This document shows, in pieces, positions 1 to 7,239 of a stretch of 11,930 bases of DNA (position 1 is its first letter; every line of letters starts with the position of its first letter). The stretch is from UBA4744 sp035282865 (GTDB taxonomy: Bacteria; Actinomycetota; Acidimicrobiia; Spongiisociales; UBA4744), in the NCBI GenBank assembly GCA_035282865.1, contig DATEVB010000128.1:1-11930 (forward strand), given 5' to 3'. The position numbers and the translations under genes are program-made. The notes below the pieces were generated by a model. The model was not told where the DNA came from. It searched no databases and saw only the letters and a list, made by a program, of their open reading frames with translations.

Positions 1-936
1 ATTCGAAGTGGGTTGCCCGGCCGCTCCGAGATACGGATCGAGCATGGACGCCGTGAAATTCTCGGCCACCCCGTCGAGCATCATTTTGACCGAGGTCGGC
101 CGGAACCGGCCCACCGAACCCCGGTCCCGGCGAGCGATCAAGTCCTCGATTTGTTCCTCTCCGGCGGAACGCTCCCACCACATGGCACCAACCACCCGGG
201 CGATCAACTCGCCCCGACCGGCCAACACCCGGTACGCTTCCTCCGTCTCCGGGGTCACATCTGCGTCCTGCCAGGCGGTGATCCCGAGCGAAAGCAGGTA
301 GTCCTGGGCGACGCCCAGCCCTCGTTCGTAATCGGCAACGGTGTCGGGCGGGACGACCCGGCGTACCAACTCCATGGCTCCTTCCTGGAGCGTTCCCGCA
401 GGTTCCCCGTCGCCACATCGTTCAATGCGCCCGTCGGACGGATCTCCTGTGGATTGGTCGATGCCGGCTGCGGCTAGGGCCCGGCTATTGACCCAGCCGC
501 CGTGGCCGTCACGGTTGATCAGGAACACGGGCCGGTCGGGGACCACCCTATCGAGATCGTCCCGGGTTGGTGTCCCTCCCGGGAAGGCGTCCATCGCCCA
601 TCCTCCGCCGAGGATCCATGGCTCATCGGGATGGCCGACCGCATAGGCGGCAATCGTCTCGAGATAGGAGGAGCGGTCCTCGCCCCCGTGCAGGTTGCAC
701 CGCAGCAGACCGAGACCGGCGGTCGGAGGGTGGACATGGGCATCCTGGAACCCGGGAAGTACCAGCCGCCCGTCGAGGGAAATGACCTGAGTGCGTGGTT
801 CGATCCACGAATCGAGCGCGTCGCCGTTCCTGGCCAGCGCCACGATGCGGCCCTTGTCAACGGCCACACCTGTTGCCCAGCTCCTGGCCGCATCGACGGT
901 GAAGACCACCCCGTTCCGCAACACCAGGTCGGCCAC
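1..936 (-). CDS. YtcJ-type metal-dependent amidohydrolase (amidohydrolase_3), 3' end outside window
   Basis: The first 312 codons of a cytoplasmic hydrolase of the amidohydrolase superfamily, YtcJ/exoenzyme-regulatory AepA type; its C-terminus runs off the left edge. The N-terminal beta-sandwich segment is followed by LVLPGFQDAHVHP, in which H67 and H69 are the expected first metal ligands. It then has the YtcJ-like stretch WAMDAFPGGTPTRDDLDRVV followed by RPVFLINRDGHGGWVNSRAL, around residues 120-165. Family members hydrolyse amide or ester-like bonds of small molecules, and the substrate cannot be read from sequence. The GTG start at 936 is chosen because GAGGAGGT lies 5-6 nt upstream and no good start precedes it. 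The gene is divergent from the aminotransferase, with 85 bp between start codons, so a shared role in amine or amide catabolism is possible but only inferred. The remaining metal-binding and catalytic residues lie partly outside the window. Confidence 0.88.
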   Translation of the reverse strand, partial: MADLVLRNGVVFTVDAARSWATGVAVDKGRIVALARNGDALDSWIEPRTQVISLDGRLVLPGFQDAHVHPPTAGLGLLRCNLHGGEDRSSYLETIAAYAVGHPDEPWILGGGWAMDAFPGGTPTRDDLDRVVPDRPVFLINRDGHGGWVNSRALAAAGIDQSTGDPSDGRIERCGDGEPAGTLQEGAMELVRRVVPPDTVADYERGLGVAQDYLLSLGITAWQDADVTPETEEAYRVLAGRGELIARVVGAMWWERSAGEEQIEDLIARRDRGSVGRFRPTSVKMMLDGVAENFTASMLDPYLGAAGQPTSN

Positions 937-1009
937 CGGCGCACCTCCTCGGGCGAAGGGTAGTTCCGTTTTCGAGCGGCTCACCGCGCCGTGGGGCGAA
1001 AGCAGCAGG

Positions 1010-1015
1010 TACAGT
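1010..1015 (+). promoter_or_regulatory. Candidate -10 (TACAGT) for a leaderless aminotransferase mRNA
   Basis: TACAGT fits the actinobacterial TANNNT -10 pattern and ends 6 nt before the ATG at 1022, which would place the transcription start at or next to the A of the ATG. There is no convincing Shine-Dalgarno sequence before this ATG and no -35 hexamer at the usual distance. Both are typical of leaderless actinobacterial transcripts. The evidence is positional only. Confidence 0.35.
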
Positions 1016-1021
1016 TCCGTC

Positions 1022-2269
1022 ATGAGCGCTTTCTGGCATCCGTTTGCAGACATGGGAGCAGTCGACGGTCACGAGATGGTCATCGACCGCGGGGAAGGGA
1101 TCTACGTCTTCGATGAGAGCGGCCGCCGGTATCTGGACGCCACTGCCAGCCTCTGGTACTGCAATGTCGGCTACGGCCGACAGGAGATCGTCGCCGCCGT
1201 GGCGACCCAGATGGAAAAGTTGCACGCCTATCACACCTTCGGCGACTTGGTGACGAGACCGGTGATCGAACTCACGGAAAGGATCGCCTCGATTGCACCG
1301 GTTCCCGGCAGCAAGGTCTTCCTAACGAGCGGAGGTTCTGACTCCGTCGATAGCGCCGCCAAGTTGGTCCGGCGTTACTTCCATCTGATCGGCCAACCAG
1401 ATCGGACGGTGTTCATCACTCGTGAATGGGGGTACCACGGAACTCACGCCTACGGCACCAGCCTGGCAGGTATGGCGGCCAACAAGGACGGTTACGGGGA
1501 ACTGATCGGCGATGTCGTGACCGTGCCGTGGGATTCGGTCGAGGCAGTCGAGAAGGTGATCGAACAGGTCGGCCCGGAGCGGATTGCCGGCCTTTTCTGC
1601 GAGCCGGTCATCGGGGCAGGCGGTGTGCGGATTCCCCCGGAGGGCTACTTGACCGGGGTCCGGGAAGCCATCCGCGGGGCCGGGGCCCTTTTCATTGCCG
1701 ACGAGGTGGTGACCGGATTCGGTCGGGTGGGAGCATGGTTCGCCTCCAACCGGTTCAACCTCCAACCAGACCTCGTGACTTTTGCCAAGGGTGTCACCTC
1801 CGGCTACCTGGCCCTCGGCGGAGTGATCGCCGCCCCGTGGATCGCCGAACCCTTCTGGGGAGGTGGCGTCATGTGGCGGCACGGCTATACATACTCAGGT
1901 CACTCAACGGCTGCGGCAGCGGCCGTTGCCAACCTCGACATCGTCGAGCGGGAGGGCATTCTGGCCCACTCCCTGCAGCTCGAGTCTGAGCTGACCGCGG
2001 CCCTGGCGCCCCTGGGCCGGCATCCCCTGGTGACGGAAATCCGGTCCGGGCTTGGTGTCCTCGGAGCCGTGCAGCTTGATCCGGAGGCTGTCGAAGCCGA
2101 CCCCGGATTGCCGGCCAAGGCGTTCCAAGCGATCCGCGCAGCCGGAGCGCTCACCCGGCCGGTCGGTGGCGGCGGGCTGCAAGTCTCGCCGTCCCTCATC
2201 ATCAACACGGAACAGTTAGAAGAGCTGGTGGCGGCATTCTTTACCGGGCTCGACACGGTGAGCGTTTGA
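1022..2269 (+). CDS. Class III PLP-dependent aminotransferase (omega-amino acid/polyamine:pyruvate type)
   Basis: A 415-residue fold-type I aminotransferase, the usual length for class III. It transfers an amino group, typically from an omega-amino acid or diamine, to a keto acid. Visible family signatures are the PLP phosphate-binding segment LTSGGSDSVDSAAKL (about residues 101-115), GYHG with Y138 stacking on the cofactor, FIADEVVTGFGR with D227 pairing with the pyridine nitrogen, and FAKGVTSGY with K256 as the Schiff-base lysine. The ATG at 1022 is preferred: the frame stays open upstream, but that extension lies antisense to the start of the divergent amidohydrolase and does not resemble the family. 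It is probably translated from a leaderless mRNA. The stop overlaps the TTG start of the oxidase gene, so the two are co-translated. That pairing resembles polyamine-degradation modules (Puu-like), but the exact amine donor is unknown. Confidence 0.92.
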   Translation: MSAFWHPFADMGAVDGHEMVIDRGEGIYVFDESGRRYLDATASLWYCNVGYGRQEIVAAVATQMEKLHAYHTFGDLVTRPVIELTERIASIAPVPGSKVFLTSGGSDSVDSAAKLVRRYFHLIGQPDRTVFITREWGYHGTHAYGTSLAGMAANKDGYGELIGDVVTVPWDSVEAVEKVIEQVGPERIAGLFCEPVIGAGGVRIPPEGYLTGVREAIRGAGALFIADEVVTGFGRVGAWFASNRFNLQPDLVTFAKGVTSGYLALGGVIAAPWIAEPFWGGGVMWRHGYTYSGHSTAAAAAVANLDIVEREGILAHSLQLESELTAALAPLGRHPLVTEIRSGLGVLGAVQLDPEAVEADPGLPAKAFQAIRAAGALTRPVGGGGLQVSPSLIINTEQLEELVAAFFTGLDTVSV

Positions 2270-3537
2270 AAACAAGCTGCTTCTGGACCGACGATTACCC
2301 GCATCCGGTCGATCTGCCGGCGAGAGGCCTCCCCGCCCAGACCGACGTCCTCATCATTGGCGGCGGTATCACCGGCCTCACCGCCGCCCACCGGCTCGCC
2401 CGGGCAGGTGTCGAATCGGTGGTGGCTGAAGCTCAGGCCATTGGCGAAGGCGCCAGCGGCGTCAACGGGGGCATGGCGATCTATGGATTGAAGGCACAAC
2501 CGGAGGCAGTCTTCGATCGGTTCGGTGAGCGGTTGGGACGAGAGCTGTGGGATGCTTCCAACGTTGCCATCGACCGCGTCGAACAACTCATCGACGGAGA
2601 ATCTATCCCGTGCAACTTCGCCCGGCCGGGCTCGGCCCAGCTCGGCTTCACTGATCGCGACGACCGTGTGCTGGCCGCCTACGCACGGAAAACCACCGAG
2701 CAGCTGGGGTTCCGCATCGAGTATGTACCCCGCCACCGCCTCGGAGAAATCGTCGGGAGCGATCGGTTTTCGATGGCGCTCACCGAGAAGGTGAGCGCCT
2801 GCCTCCATCCCGCCAAGTACACCTTTGGCCTGGCGGAGGCCGCGGCCCGGGCCGGGGCCTCCCTGGTTGAGACTGCCCGGGTGACCGCCGTTGAGAAGGC
2901 GGGAGAGCGGTTCACCGCCACCACATCCCGGGGTCGGATACAGGCCGGCCGGATACTCGTCACAACCAACGGCTACACCGGAACGATCTTCCCATCCATC
3001 CGCCGCAGGGTCGTGCCGATCGGCAGCTACTCGATCGTTACCGAACCGCTCCCGCTCGATCTGGCCGAGGAGGTCCTGCCCGGCAACCGGATGGTATGGA
3101 CGGCTCGCCGCTTTCTGAACTATTTCCGCCGCACCCCGGACAACCGGATCCTGATGGGCGGCCGCCGCAACCTCCAGACCGACCTCGACCCGGCGGACAG
3201 CGCCACCGACCTCAGATCCCGTCTGTTGGAGTTCTTCCCTCAGCTCGCACCGTATGAAGTCAGCCACGTATGGGGCGGGAAGCTCGGGGTCACCTTCGAC
3301 CTCCTGCCTCATATCGGCCGCCAGGATGACGTGTGGTATGCCATGGGATATGGGGGCCATGGCGTGGCGCTCGCCACCTATTTGGGCACCGAGGTCGGCA
3401 TGCTCATGACCGGTGAACTCGACCGGAGTCCCTTCGCGGAGATCCCCCATCCCACACGGTGGTACTACCGGACGAGACCGTGGTTCCTCCCGCTAGCCGC
3501 GCTGGCCTACCGAACCCTGGACCGCTTCGGCCGCTGA
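2266..3537 (+). CDS. FAD-dependent amine oxidase-like oxidoreductase (DAO superfamily, PuuB-like)
   Basis: A 423-residue flavoprotein of the DAO (D-amino acid oxidase/glycine oxidase/gamma-glutamylputrescine oxidase) superfamily. The N-terminal Rossmann motif is IIGGGITG (G32, G34, G37), with E55 at the end of the second strand in the position that binds the FAD ribose. The C-terminal FAD motif FDLLPHIGRQDDVWYAMGYG, with GGHGVALA after it, closes the cofactor site. The TTG start at 2266 overlaps the aminotransferase stop as TTGA, indicating translational coupling. No other in-frame start lies before the Rossmann fold. The tail beyond about residue 395 is rich in aromatics and prolines and is predicted to pack outside the catalytic core. 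Its last 45 bp overlap the tail of the opposing membrane-protein gene. Oxidation of a secondary or primary amine, feeding or fed by the aminotransferase, is an inference. The substrate could equally be an amino acid derivative. Confidence 0.88.
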   Translation: MKTSCFWTDDYPHPVDLPARGLPAQTDVLIIGGGITGLTAAHRLARAGVESVVAEAQAIGEGASGVNGGMAIYGLKAQPEAVFDRFGERLGRELWDASNVAIDRVEQLIDGESIPCNFARPGSAQLGFTDRDDRVLAAYARKTTEQLGFRIEYVPRHRLGEIVGSDRFSMALTEKVSACLHPAKYTFGLAEAAARAGASLVETARVTAVEKAGERFTATTSRGRIQAGRILVTTNGYTGTIFPSIRRRVVPIGSYSIVTEPLPLDLAEEVLPGNRMVWTARRFLNYFRRTPDNRILMGGRRNLQTDLDPADSATDLRSRLLEFFPQLAPYEVSHVWGGKLGVTFDLLPHIGRQDDVWYAMGYGGHGVALATYLGTEVGMLMTGELDRSPFAEIPHPTRWYYRTRPWFLPLAALAYRTLDRFGR

Positions 3538-4416
3538 CCACCGCCGCTTCTTCACCTTGAACCTTGCGACGAGACCGACCGCCGCTGCCAGCCCCGCCCC
3601 CAGCAGTGGCACATATGCATGGCTGCCCAGGAGAACGGAGAGCCCGACTCTCCACGGTGTCGAACCGCCGGCCGGATCGGCGATCCAGGATCCAAGCCGC
3701 AACATGAGGGCAAGAGACAATGAGGTCAGCATCAACCGGTAGGCCAGGTTCCGCACTGCGGCCGCCCGGTCGGGACTGATCCACACGGCTCCGCCACCAA
3801 ACGTCAGCACCGCCACCCCTGCCAGAGCCGCTGCCAGACTGAACGCTGCCGACGCCCTGGTTGCCGCAGAAGTCACCGGAAACTCGCCGGTGCCGTCGAG
3901 CAGGATCGGGTCGATGTTCGATACCAGGGCCGCTACCGAACGCTCATCGGCCGGCACGCCTTCGTCGACCAACACTTGCGTGATGTGGGGAACGGCCGGC
4001 AGCAAGGCTGTTGCCGGATCCACCAACGCTGCGCCGCCAACGGGAGCGAACACCGCCTCGACAATTTGGTCGGTGAGGTCGGTCAGCACCTTTTCCATCT
4101 CCGGCATCGCCATGATCCTGTCTACCAAGGCGGCGTTGTCGGAGGCGATCAAATCGGCCGAGCCGAGCCCGGCGGTGATCCAGCCGGCGATTCGCTCCCG
4201 AGCGGTCTGCTCCGTTGCGACATCACGCATGACTTCTGCCACCGTGCCCCGGCTACCCGTGACGGCGCTACCCCACAGTGATGCGATCAGAATCGACGCC
4301 GATAGACCGAAGAGCCAGAAGAGGGTGGCGCGCACGAATCGGCGTGGAAGGCTCGAAGTCGTAGCCCCGGGCGGAGTGACCCGGACCGGTTTGGTGCGCG
4401 CTGGGGAATCAATCAT
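3493..4416 (-). CDS. Unrecognised four-helix membrane protein coupled to mrp
   Basis: A 307-residue integral membrane protein whose family I do not recognise. A basic N-terminal segment (about residues 1-30) precedes a first membrane helix (about 30-50). A roughly 135-residue polar, helix-rich region follows (about 52-187) and is probably extracytoplasmic. Three more hydrophobic helices lie at about 190-212, 225-245 and 257-285, ending in a basic tail (RFKVKKRRW). The single-helix / large loop / three-helix plan suggests a sensor, scaffold or envelope component rather than a transporter. Its ATG overlaps the mrp stop as ATGA, with GGAG about 12 nt upstream in the mrp end, so it is translated from the mrp transcript. 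Membrane proteins also sit next to mrp in other actinobacteria as I recall (for example Rv1230c), but homology is not established. Its last 45 bp overlap the opposing oxidase gene tail to tail. Confidence 0.8.
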   Translation of the reverse strand: MIDSPARTKPVRVTPPGATTSSLPRRFVRATLFWLFGLSASILIASLWGSAVTGSRGTVAEVMRDVATEQTARERIAGWITAGLGSADLIASDNAALVDRIMAMPEMEKVLTDLTDQIVEAVFAPVGGAALVDPATALLPAVPHITQVLVDEGVPADERSVAALVSNIDPILLDGTGEFPVTSAATRASAAFSLAAALAGVAVLTFGGGAVWISPDRAAAVRNLAYRLMLTSLSLALMLRLGSWIADPAGGSTPWRVGLSVLLGSHAYVPLLGAGLAAAVGLVARFKVKKRRWSAAEAVQGSVGQRG

Positions 4417-5504
4417 TTGATGACCAGCTCCGGATGGGTGCGCACCCGGGGACGGGTCGCAACGACTCCCCGGGCAAGTTCATTGAAGGCCGCCGCTGCG
4501 TCGCTGTCCGGAGCAACCGTCACCAATGGATGCCCCTCGTCCGCTCCGGCTCTCATGGCAGGGAGGAAGGGAATCCGGGCGAGCAAGGGCACACCTAGTT
4601 CGTCTGCGAGGGCGGCTCCTCCCCCTTCGCCGAACAACGCATATCGAGTTCCGTCGTCACCCGTGAACCATGACATGTTCTCGACTACACCCATCACTTC
4701 CTGGTTGACCTTCTCGGCCATGAGTGCCGCGCGTTTTGCGACCCGCTGGGCGGTCGGCTGGGGAGTCGTTACCACGACAACCTGGGCGCGTGGCACGAAC
4801 TGCGCAACAGAGATAGCCACATCACCGGTACCAGGTGGCATGTCGATCAGGAGGTAATCCGGGTCATCCCAGAACACATCGGAAAGAAACTGTTCGAGAG
4901 CTTTATGCAACATCGGACCGCGCCAAATAACGGCCTGGTCGGGACGCACGAAGTAATCCATGGAGATGACCTTTACGCCGTGCGCCTGCGGGGCGATGAT
5001 CGTCTCATCGATCACGCTGGGATGTCGGTTCACTCCAAGCATCTTCGGGATGGAGAATCCCCACACGTCCGCATCGATTACTCCCACCGAATGCCCCTGC
5101 TGAGCAAGGGCGACCGCCAGATTGGCTGTGACCGAGGACTTCCCGACGCCGCCCTTCCCGCTGGAGATCGTTATCACCCGGGTGGGCGAGCCGGGACGGG
5201 CGATGGTCATGCCGCGCTCGGGTCGCAAATCACCCATCAGCTTGCTGCGATCGGCATCATCCATGTCAACGAAAGCAACGTCGACGGATGTAACGCCTTC
5301 AACCGCGGAAGCTGCATTTTCGATCCCTCGGGCGATCGTTCCGGCCAGGGCGTAGCCGGGAACCGGTACGGCGACCTGTACTTGAACTTGTCCCTTGCGA
5401 TTCACATCCAGGGACCGGATCATCTCGAGCTGACCCAACGGGCGACCTAACTCGGGCTCTTCGACGGCGCCTACCGCGTCCTCAACCGCTGCCTTGTCGA
5501 CCAC
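4413..5504 (-). CDS. mrp: Mrp/NBP35-family P-loop ATPase (Fe-S cluster carrier type), cysteine-free
   Basis: A 363-residue cytoplasmic ATPase of the Mrp/ApbC family, which is involved in Fe-S cluster transfer. The N-terminal MIP18/DUF59-like domain (about residues 1-85) keeps the EEPELGRPLGQLEMI core. The deviant Walker A motif is SSGKGGVGKS (G116 to K122), followed by GVIDADVWGFSIPKMLG and the Walker B/switch motif DMPPGTGD. The usual C-terminal CPxC motif that bridges the cluster is replaced: after GVVENMS comes WFTGDDGTRYALFG. I find no cysteine anywhere in the protein. From memory, mycobacterial Mrp also lacks this CxxC. The GTG at 5504 is chosen because AGGA lies 6 nt upstream and the N-terminus then matches the family. 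A GTG at 5522 is possible but has no ribosome site. The gene is divergent from a SufR-like regulator and co-translated with the membrane protein after it. Confidence 0.93.
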   Translation of the reverse strand: MVDKAAVEDAVGAVEEPELGRPLGQLEMIRSLDVNRKGQVQVQVAVPVPGYALAGTIARGIENAASAVEGVTSVDVAFVDMDDADRSKLMGDLRPERGMTIARPGSPTRVITISSGKGGVGKSSVTANLAVALAQQGHSVGVIDADVWGFSIPKMLGVNRHPSVIDETIIAPQAHGVKVISMDYFVRPDQAVIWRGPMLHKALEQFLSDVFWDDPDYLLIDMPPGTGDVAISVAQFVPRAQVVVVTTPQPTAQRVAKRAALMAEKVNQEVMGVVENMSWFTGDDGTRYALFGEGGGAALADELGVPLLARIPFLPAMRAGADEGHPLVTVAPDSDAAAAFNELARGVVATRPRVRTHPELVIK

Positions 5505-5543
5505 TTCTTGTCCTATCCACACAGTGTTTAGAGCGAATGGGGA

Positions 5544-5551
5544 ACTATAGT
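5544..5551. promoter_or_regulatory. Symmetric ACTATAGT element, candidate bidirectional -10
   Basis: The perfect 8-bp palindrome ACTATAGT gives TATAGT (5 of 6 matches to TATAAT) on both strands, in the spacer between divergent mrp and the SufR-like gene. On the minus strand, transcription would start near 5537 and give mrp a leader of about 33 nt carrying its AGGA site. On the plus strand it would start near 5558, about 20 nt before the ATG at 5579. Neither direction has a clear TTGACA -35. Symmetric -10 elements are known to drive divergent transcription in bacteria; its use here is inferred. Confidence 0.4.
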
Positions 5552-5578
5552 GACGGCGTCTACCTACCCGACCGGCCC

Positions 5579-6274
5579 ATGGATACTCGTCAACTCGAGC
5601 GCACACTCACCCATCTGACCTCGACCCTCGGAGACCCGACGCGCCGCTCCATATACCTCGCCGTATGCGAATCGGATCTGCCCGTCACCGCCGCCCAGGT
5701 CTCAACCGAGTTCAAGATCCACGCCAATGTGGCCCGGCATCACCTCGATCGTCTGACCGATGAGGGCTATCTGGAGGTGTCCCTCCGGCGTCCGGAAGGA
5801 AGGAACGGGCCCGGGGCAGGTCGTCCGGCCAAGTGTTACACGTCGACCGATAAGGAGATCGACCTCCAGTTCCCCGCCCACCGCTACGACCTCCTGGCCG
5901 AGCTCCTGATTCGCATCGTTCAACGACTCGAACCGGAGCGGGCCTCCGAGATCGCGGCCGAGGTCGGTCGCGAATACGGAGTGGAGCTGGCCGGCACTCT
6001 GGACGTACCAGACGTCGCCGGTTTTGATGCGGTGCTCGCCATCGTTCAGCAGGCAATGATCGAAGTAGGTTTTGCCGTCGACGCCAACACCGGCAACCGT
6101 CAGTTGTTGATGAGCCATTGCCCATTTGGTCGCACCGCGTTCGACCATCCCGAGGTTGTGTGTTCTCTGGACCGGGGCATCGTGAACGGCCTCATGGAGG
6201 CCCTTCACCACACGACGGACACCGTCACCTCTCCCAAGGAGACGTGGGGCGATGACTGCGTGACCACGGTTTAG
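5579..6274 (+). CDS. SufR-like/ArsR-type winged-helix regulator with three C-terminal cysteines
   Basis: A 231-residue DNA-binding regulator. The N-terminal winged-helix domain (about residues 5-85) begins LTSTLGDPTRRSIYLAV, as in ArsR-fold proteins. It has a recognition region KIHANVARHHLDRLTDEGYL and a basic wing containing GPGAGRPAK. A helical linker (about 95-140) probably dimerises. The C-terminal half carries C181 in HCPFG, C195 in HPEVVCSLDRG and C227 in GDDC. The spacing (14, then 32) resembles the three-cysteine Fe-S site of SufR repressors, so an Fe-S or redox sensor is the best guess. A regulator of another ligand with the same CPF...VC domain is the alternative. ATG 5579 is chosen because it opens right before the conserved fold. 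An earlier in-frame ATG at 5537 lies upstream of the candidate -10. No clear Shine-Dalgarno sequence precedes either. The gene is divergent from mrp, a plausible target. Confidence 0.82.
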   Translation: MDTRQLERTLTHLTSTLGDPTRRSIYLAVCESDLPVTAAQVSTEFKIHANVARHHLDRLTDEGYLEVSLRRPEGRNGPGAGRPAKCYTSTDKEIDLQFPAHRYDLLAELLIRIVQRLEPERASEIAAEVGREYGVELAGTLDVPDVAGFDAVLAIVQQAMIEVGFAVDANTGNRQLLMSHCPFGRTAFDHPEVVCSLDRGIVNGLMEALHHTTDTVTSPKETWGDDCVTTV

Positions 6275-6291
6275 GTAGCACGTGGCTCGAA

Positions 6292-7239
6292 TTATCCGAA
6301 CCAGCTGCGCCACAGCCGGGCGAAGAATCCTGGACGTCCGGCTCGGGGAAGATCGCTGAGCACTGCCACTTGCAAGTCGAGCGGTAGGTCACCGATGAGC
6401 GCATACCCACCGACCCGGGACTCCCAGGCGTAGACGACCAGCCCCGGTTGGAACAGGCGCTGGTATCGCTCACCGGCGATCTCGGTGATCGGAGCGTACT
6501 CGAGCTCCGGGATCCTGACCGCTCTCCGGGAGGCCATGACTGTGAAGGAGAAGACCCCATCCGAGTAGTAGGCGACCGTAGAGTCCTCAGGCCCCTGGTA
6601 CGCATCGAGCCGCTTGAACCCACCGACTTCAGCGGGTAGCGCCTCCTCGTCGATGTCGCTGAAATCGACGATCTGGGCGGTGTCGGGAGTGCCTTGTGTG
6701 ACCGAGGCATCTATCGACTGCGAGTCCTCGCTGAACGAAACAAACGAGCTCGAGCAATAGAGAGAACGGTCTCCGTTGCGCACCTCTGAGCGGAGCAGCG
6801 CTCCGGTAGCGTCGTCGAAATGCAGCCTCACTCTCTCAACGTCGCCTTCCATCACGGTGACCACGTGCACCGGTCGCTCTAATTCGCGAGCCTCACCGGC
6901 TTCGAGGGGGGCGTACCTCGGGCTCACCTCCCAGACGGCGGCACTGTCGATCCGGGTCGCATGCACGGTCCCGTCTGCGGCCCGCTGGTACAACTCCCCA
7001 TTGGCGGCAACCGCTTCATTGCTGCTGCTCCTCACCCACAACTGGCCGCCGGACCGGGCGACCTCGACGAACTGCGCAACGGTTCCCTCCGGCGTGTCAC
7101 AGATGACCAATATCTCCCCCGAATACTCCGACGCCGCGGCACGTTCGAGATACTCACCAAGGTCGGTGGCGAGGGCCGGCAAGGCTTGACCAACGATGAC
7201 CACCATCGCCAATGAGGATACGATCAGTACCCGTCTCAT
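6292..7239 (-). CDS. Secreted MucB/RseB-like sigma factor regulatory protein
   Basis: A 315-residue exported protein, third gene of the sigma/anti-sigma operon. An N-terminal signal peptide (RR, hydrophobic core about 4-20, ALPALA before T25) predicts release outside the membrane. The following domain (about 25-165) has the RseB-like opening DLGEYLERAAASEYSGEI. The C-terminal domain (about 195-305) has the RseB pattern GGFKRLDAY, then YYSDGVFSFTV, then GGYALIGDLPLD. In proteobacteria, RseB binds the anti-sigma factor and protects it from proteolysis until lipid or envelope stress signals arrive. A similar brake is inferred here. Two cysteines, C47 and C162, could form a disulfide. The end is unusual: GFFARLWRSWFG is short, aromatic and amphipathic and may touch the membrane. 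The ATG at 7239 overlaps the anti-sigma stop as ATGA. The stop is only 17 bp from the convergent SufR-like gene. Confidence 0.82.
   Translation of the reverse strand: MRRVLIVSSLAMVVIVGQALPALATDLGEYLERAAASEYSGEILVICDTPEGTVAQFVEVARSGGQLWVRSSSNEAVAANGELYQRAADGTVHATRIDSAAVWEVSPRYAPLEAGEARELERPVHVVTVMEGDVERVRLHFDDATGALLRSEVRNGDRSLYCSSSFVSFSEDSQSIDASVTQGTPDTAQIVDFSDIDEEALPAEVGGFKRLDAYQGPEDSTVAYYSDGVFSFTVMASRRAVRIPELEYAPITEIAGERYQRLFQPGLVVYAWESRVGGYALIGDLPLDLQVAVLSDLPRAGRPGFFARLWRSWFG

Noticed and set aside
519..944. 141-codon minus-strand frame next to the amidohydrolase start
   Set aside because: It is shifted relative to the true frame, which gives a clear HVH metal motif and YtcJ signatures from GTG 936.
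791..1021. Upstream in-frame extension of the aminotransferase (77 codons)
   Set aside because: It lies over the start region of the divergent amidohydrolase and does not resemble class III N-termini. The family-like N-terminus begins at ATG 1022.
1900..3450. 516-codon open frame on the minus strand, antisense to the aminotransferase end and most of the oxidase
   Set aside because: It is fully overlapped by two genes with clear family motifs, and its translation has no recognisable fold or hydrophobic pattern. Long antisense frames are expected in GC-rich coding DNA.
3404..3784. Minus-strand 126-codon frame spanning the oxidase/membrane-protein junction
   Set aside because: It is out of frame with the membrane protein, which has coherent helices to its end. 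The translation is arginine-rich shadow sequence.
5505..5606. Extended N-terminus of Mrp reaching into the divergent regulator gene
   Set aside because: There is no ribosome site and no family similarity. GTG 5504 has AGGA at 6 nt and gives a normal MIP18-like beginning.
6264..6285. CCACG...CGTGG inverted repeat between the convergent regulator and RseB-like genes, as a terminator
   Set aside because: A 5-bp stem with a 12-nt loop and no T-run is too weak to call.
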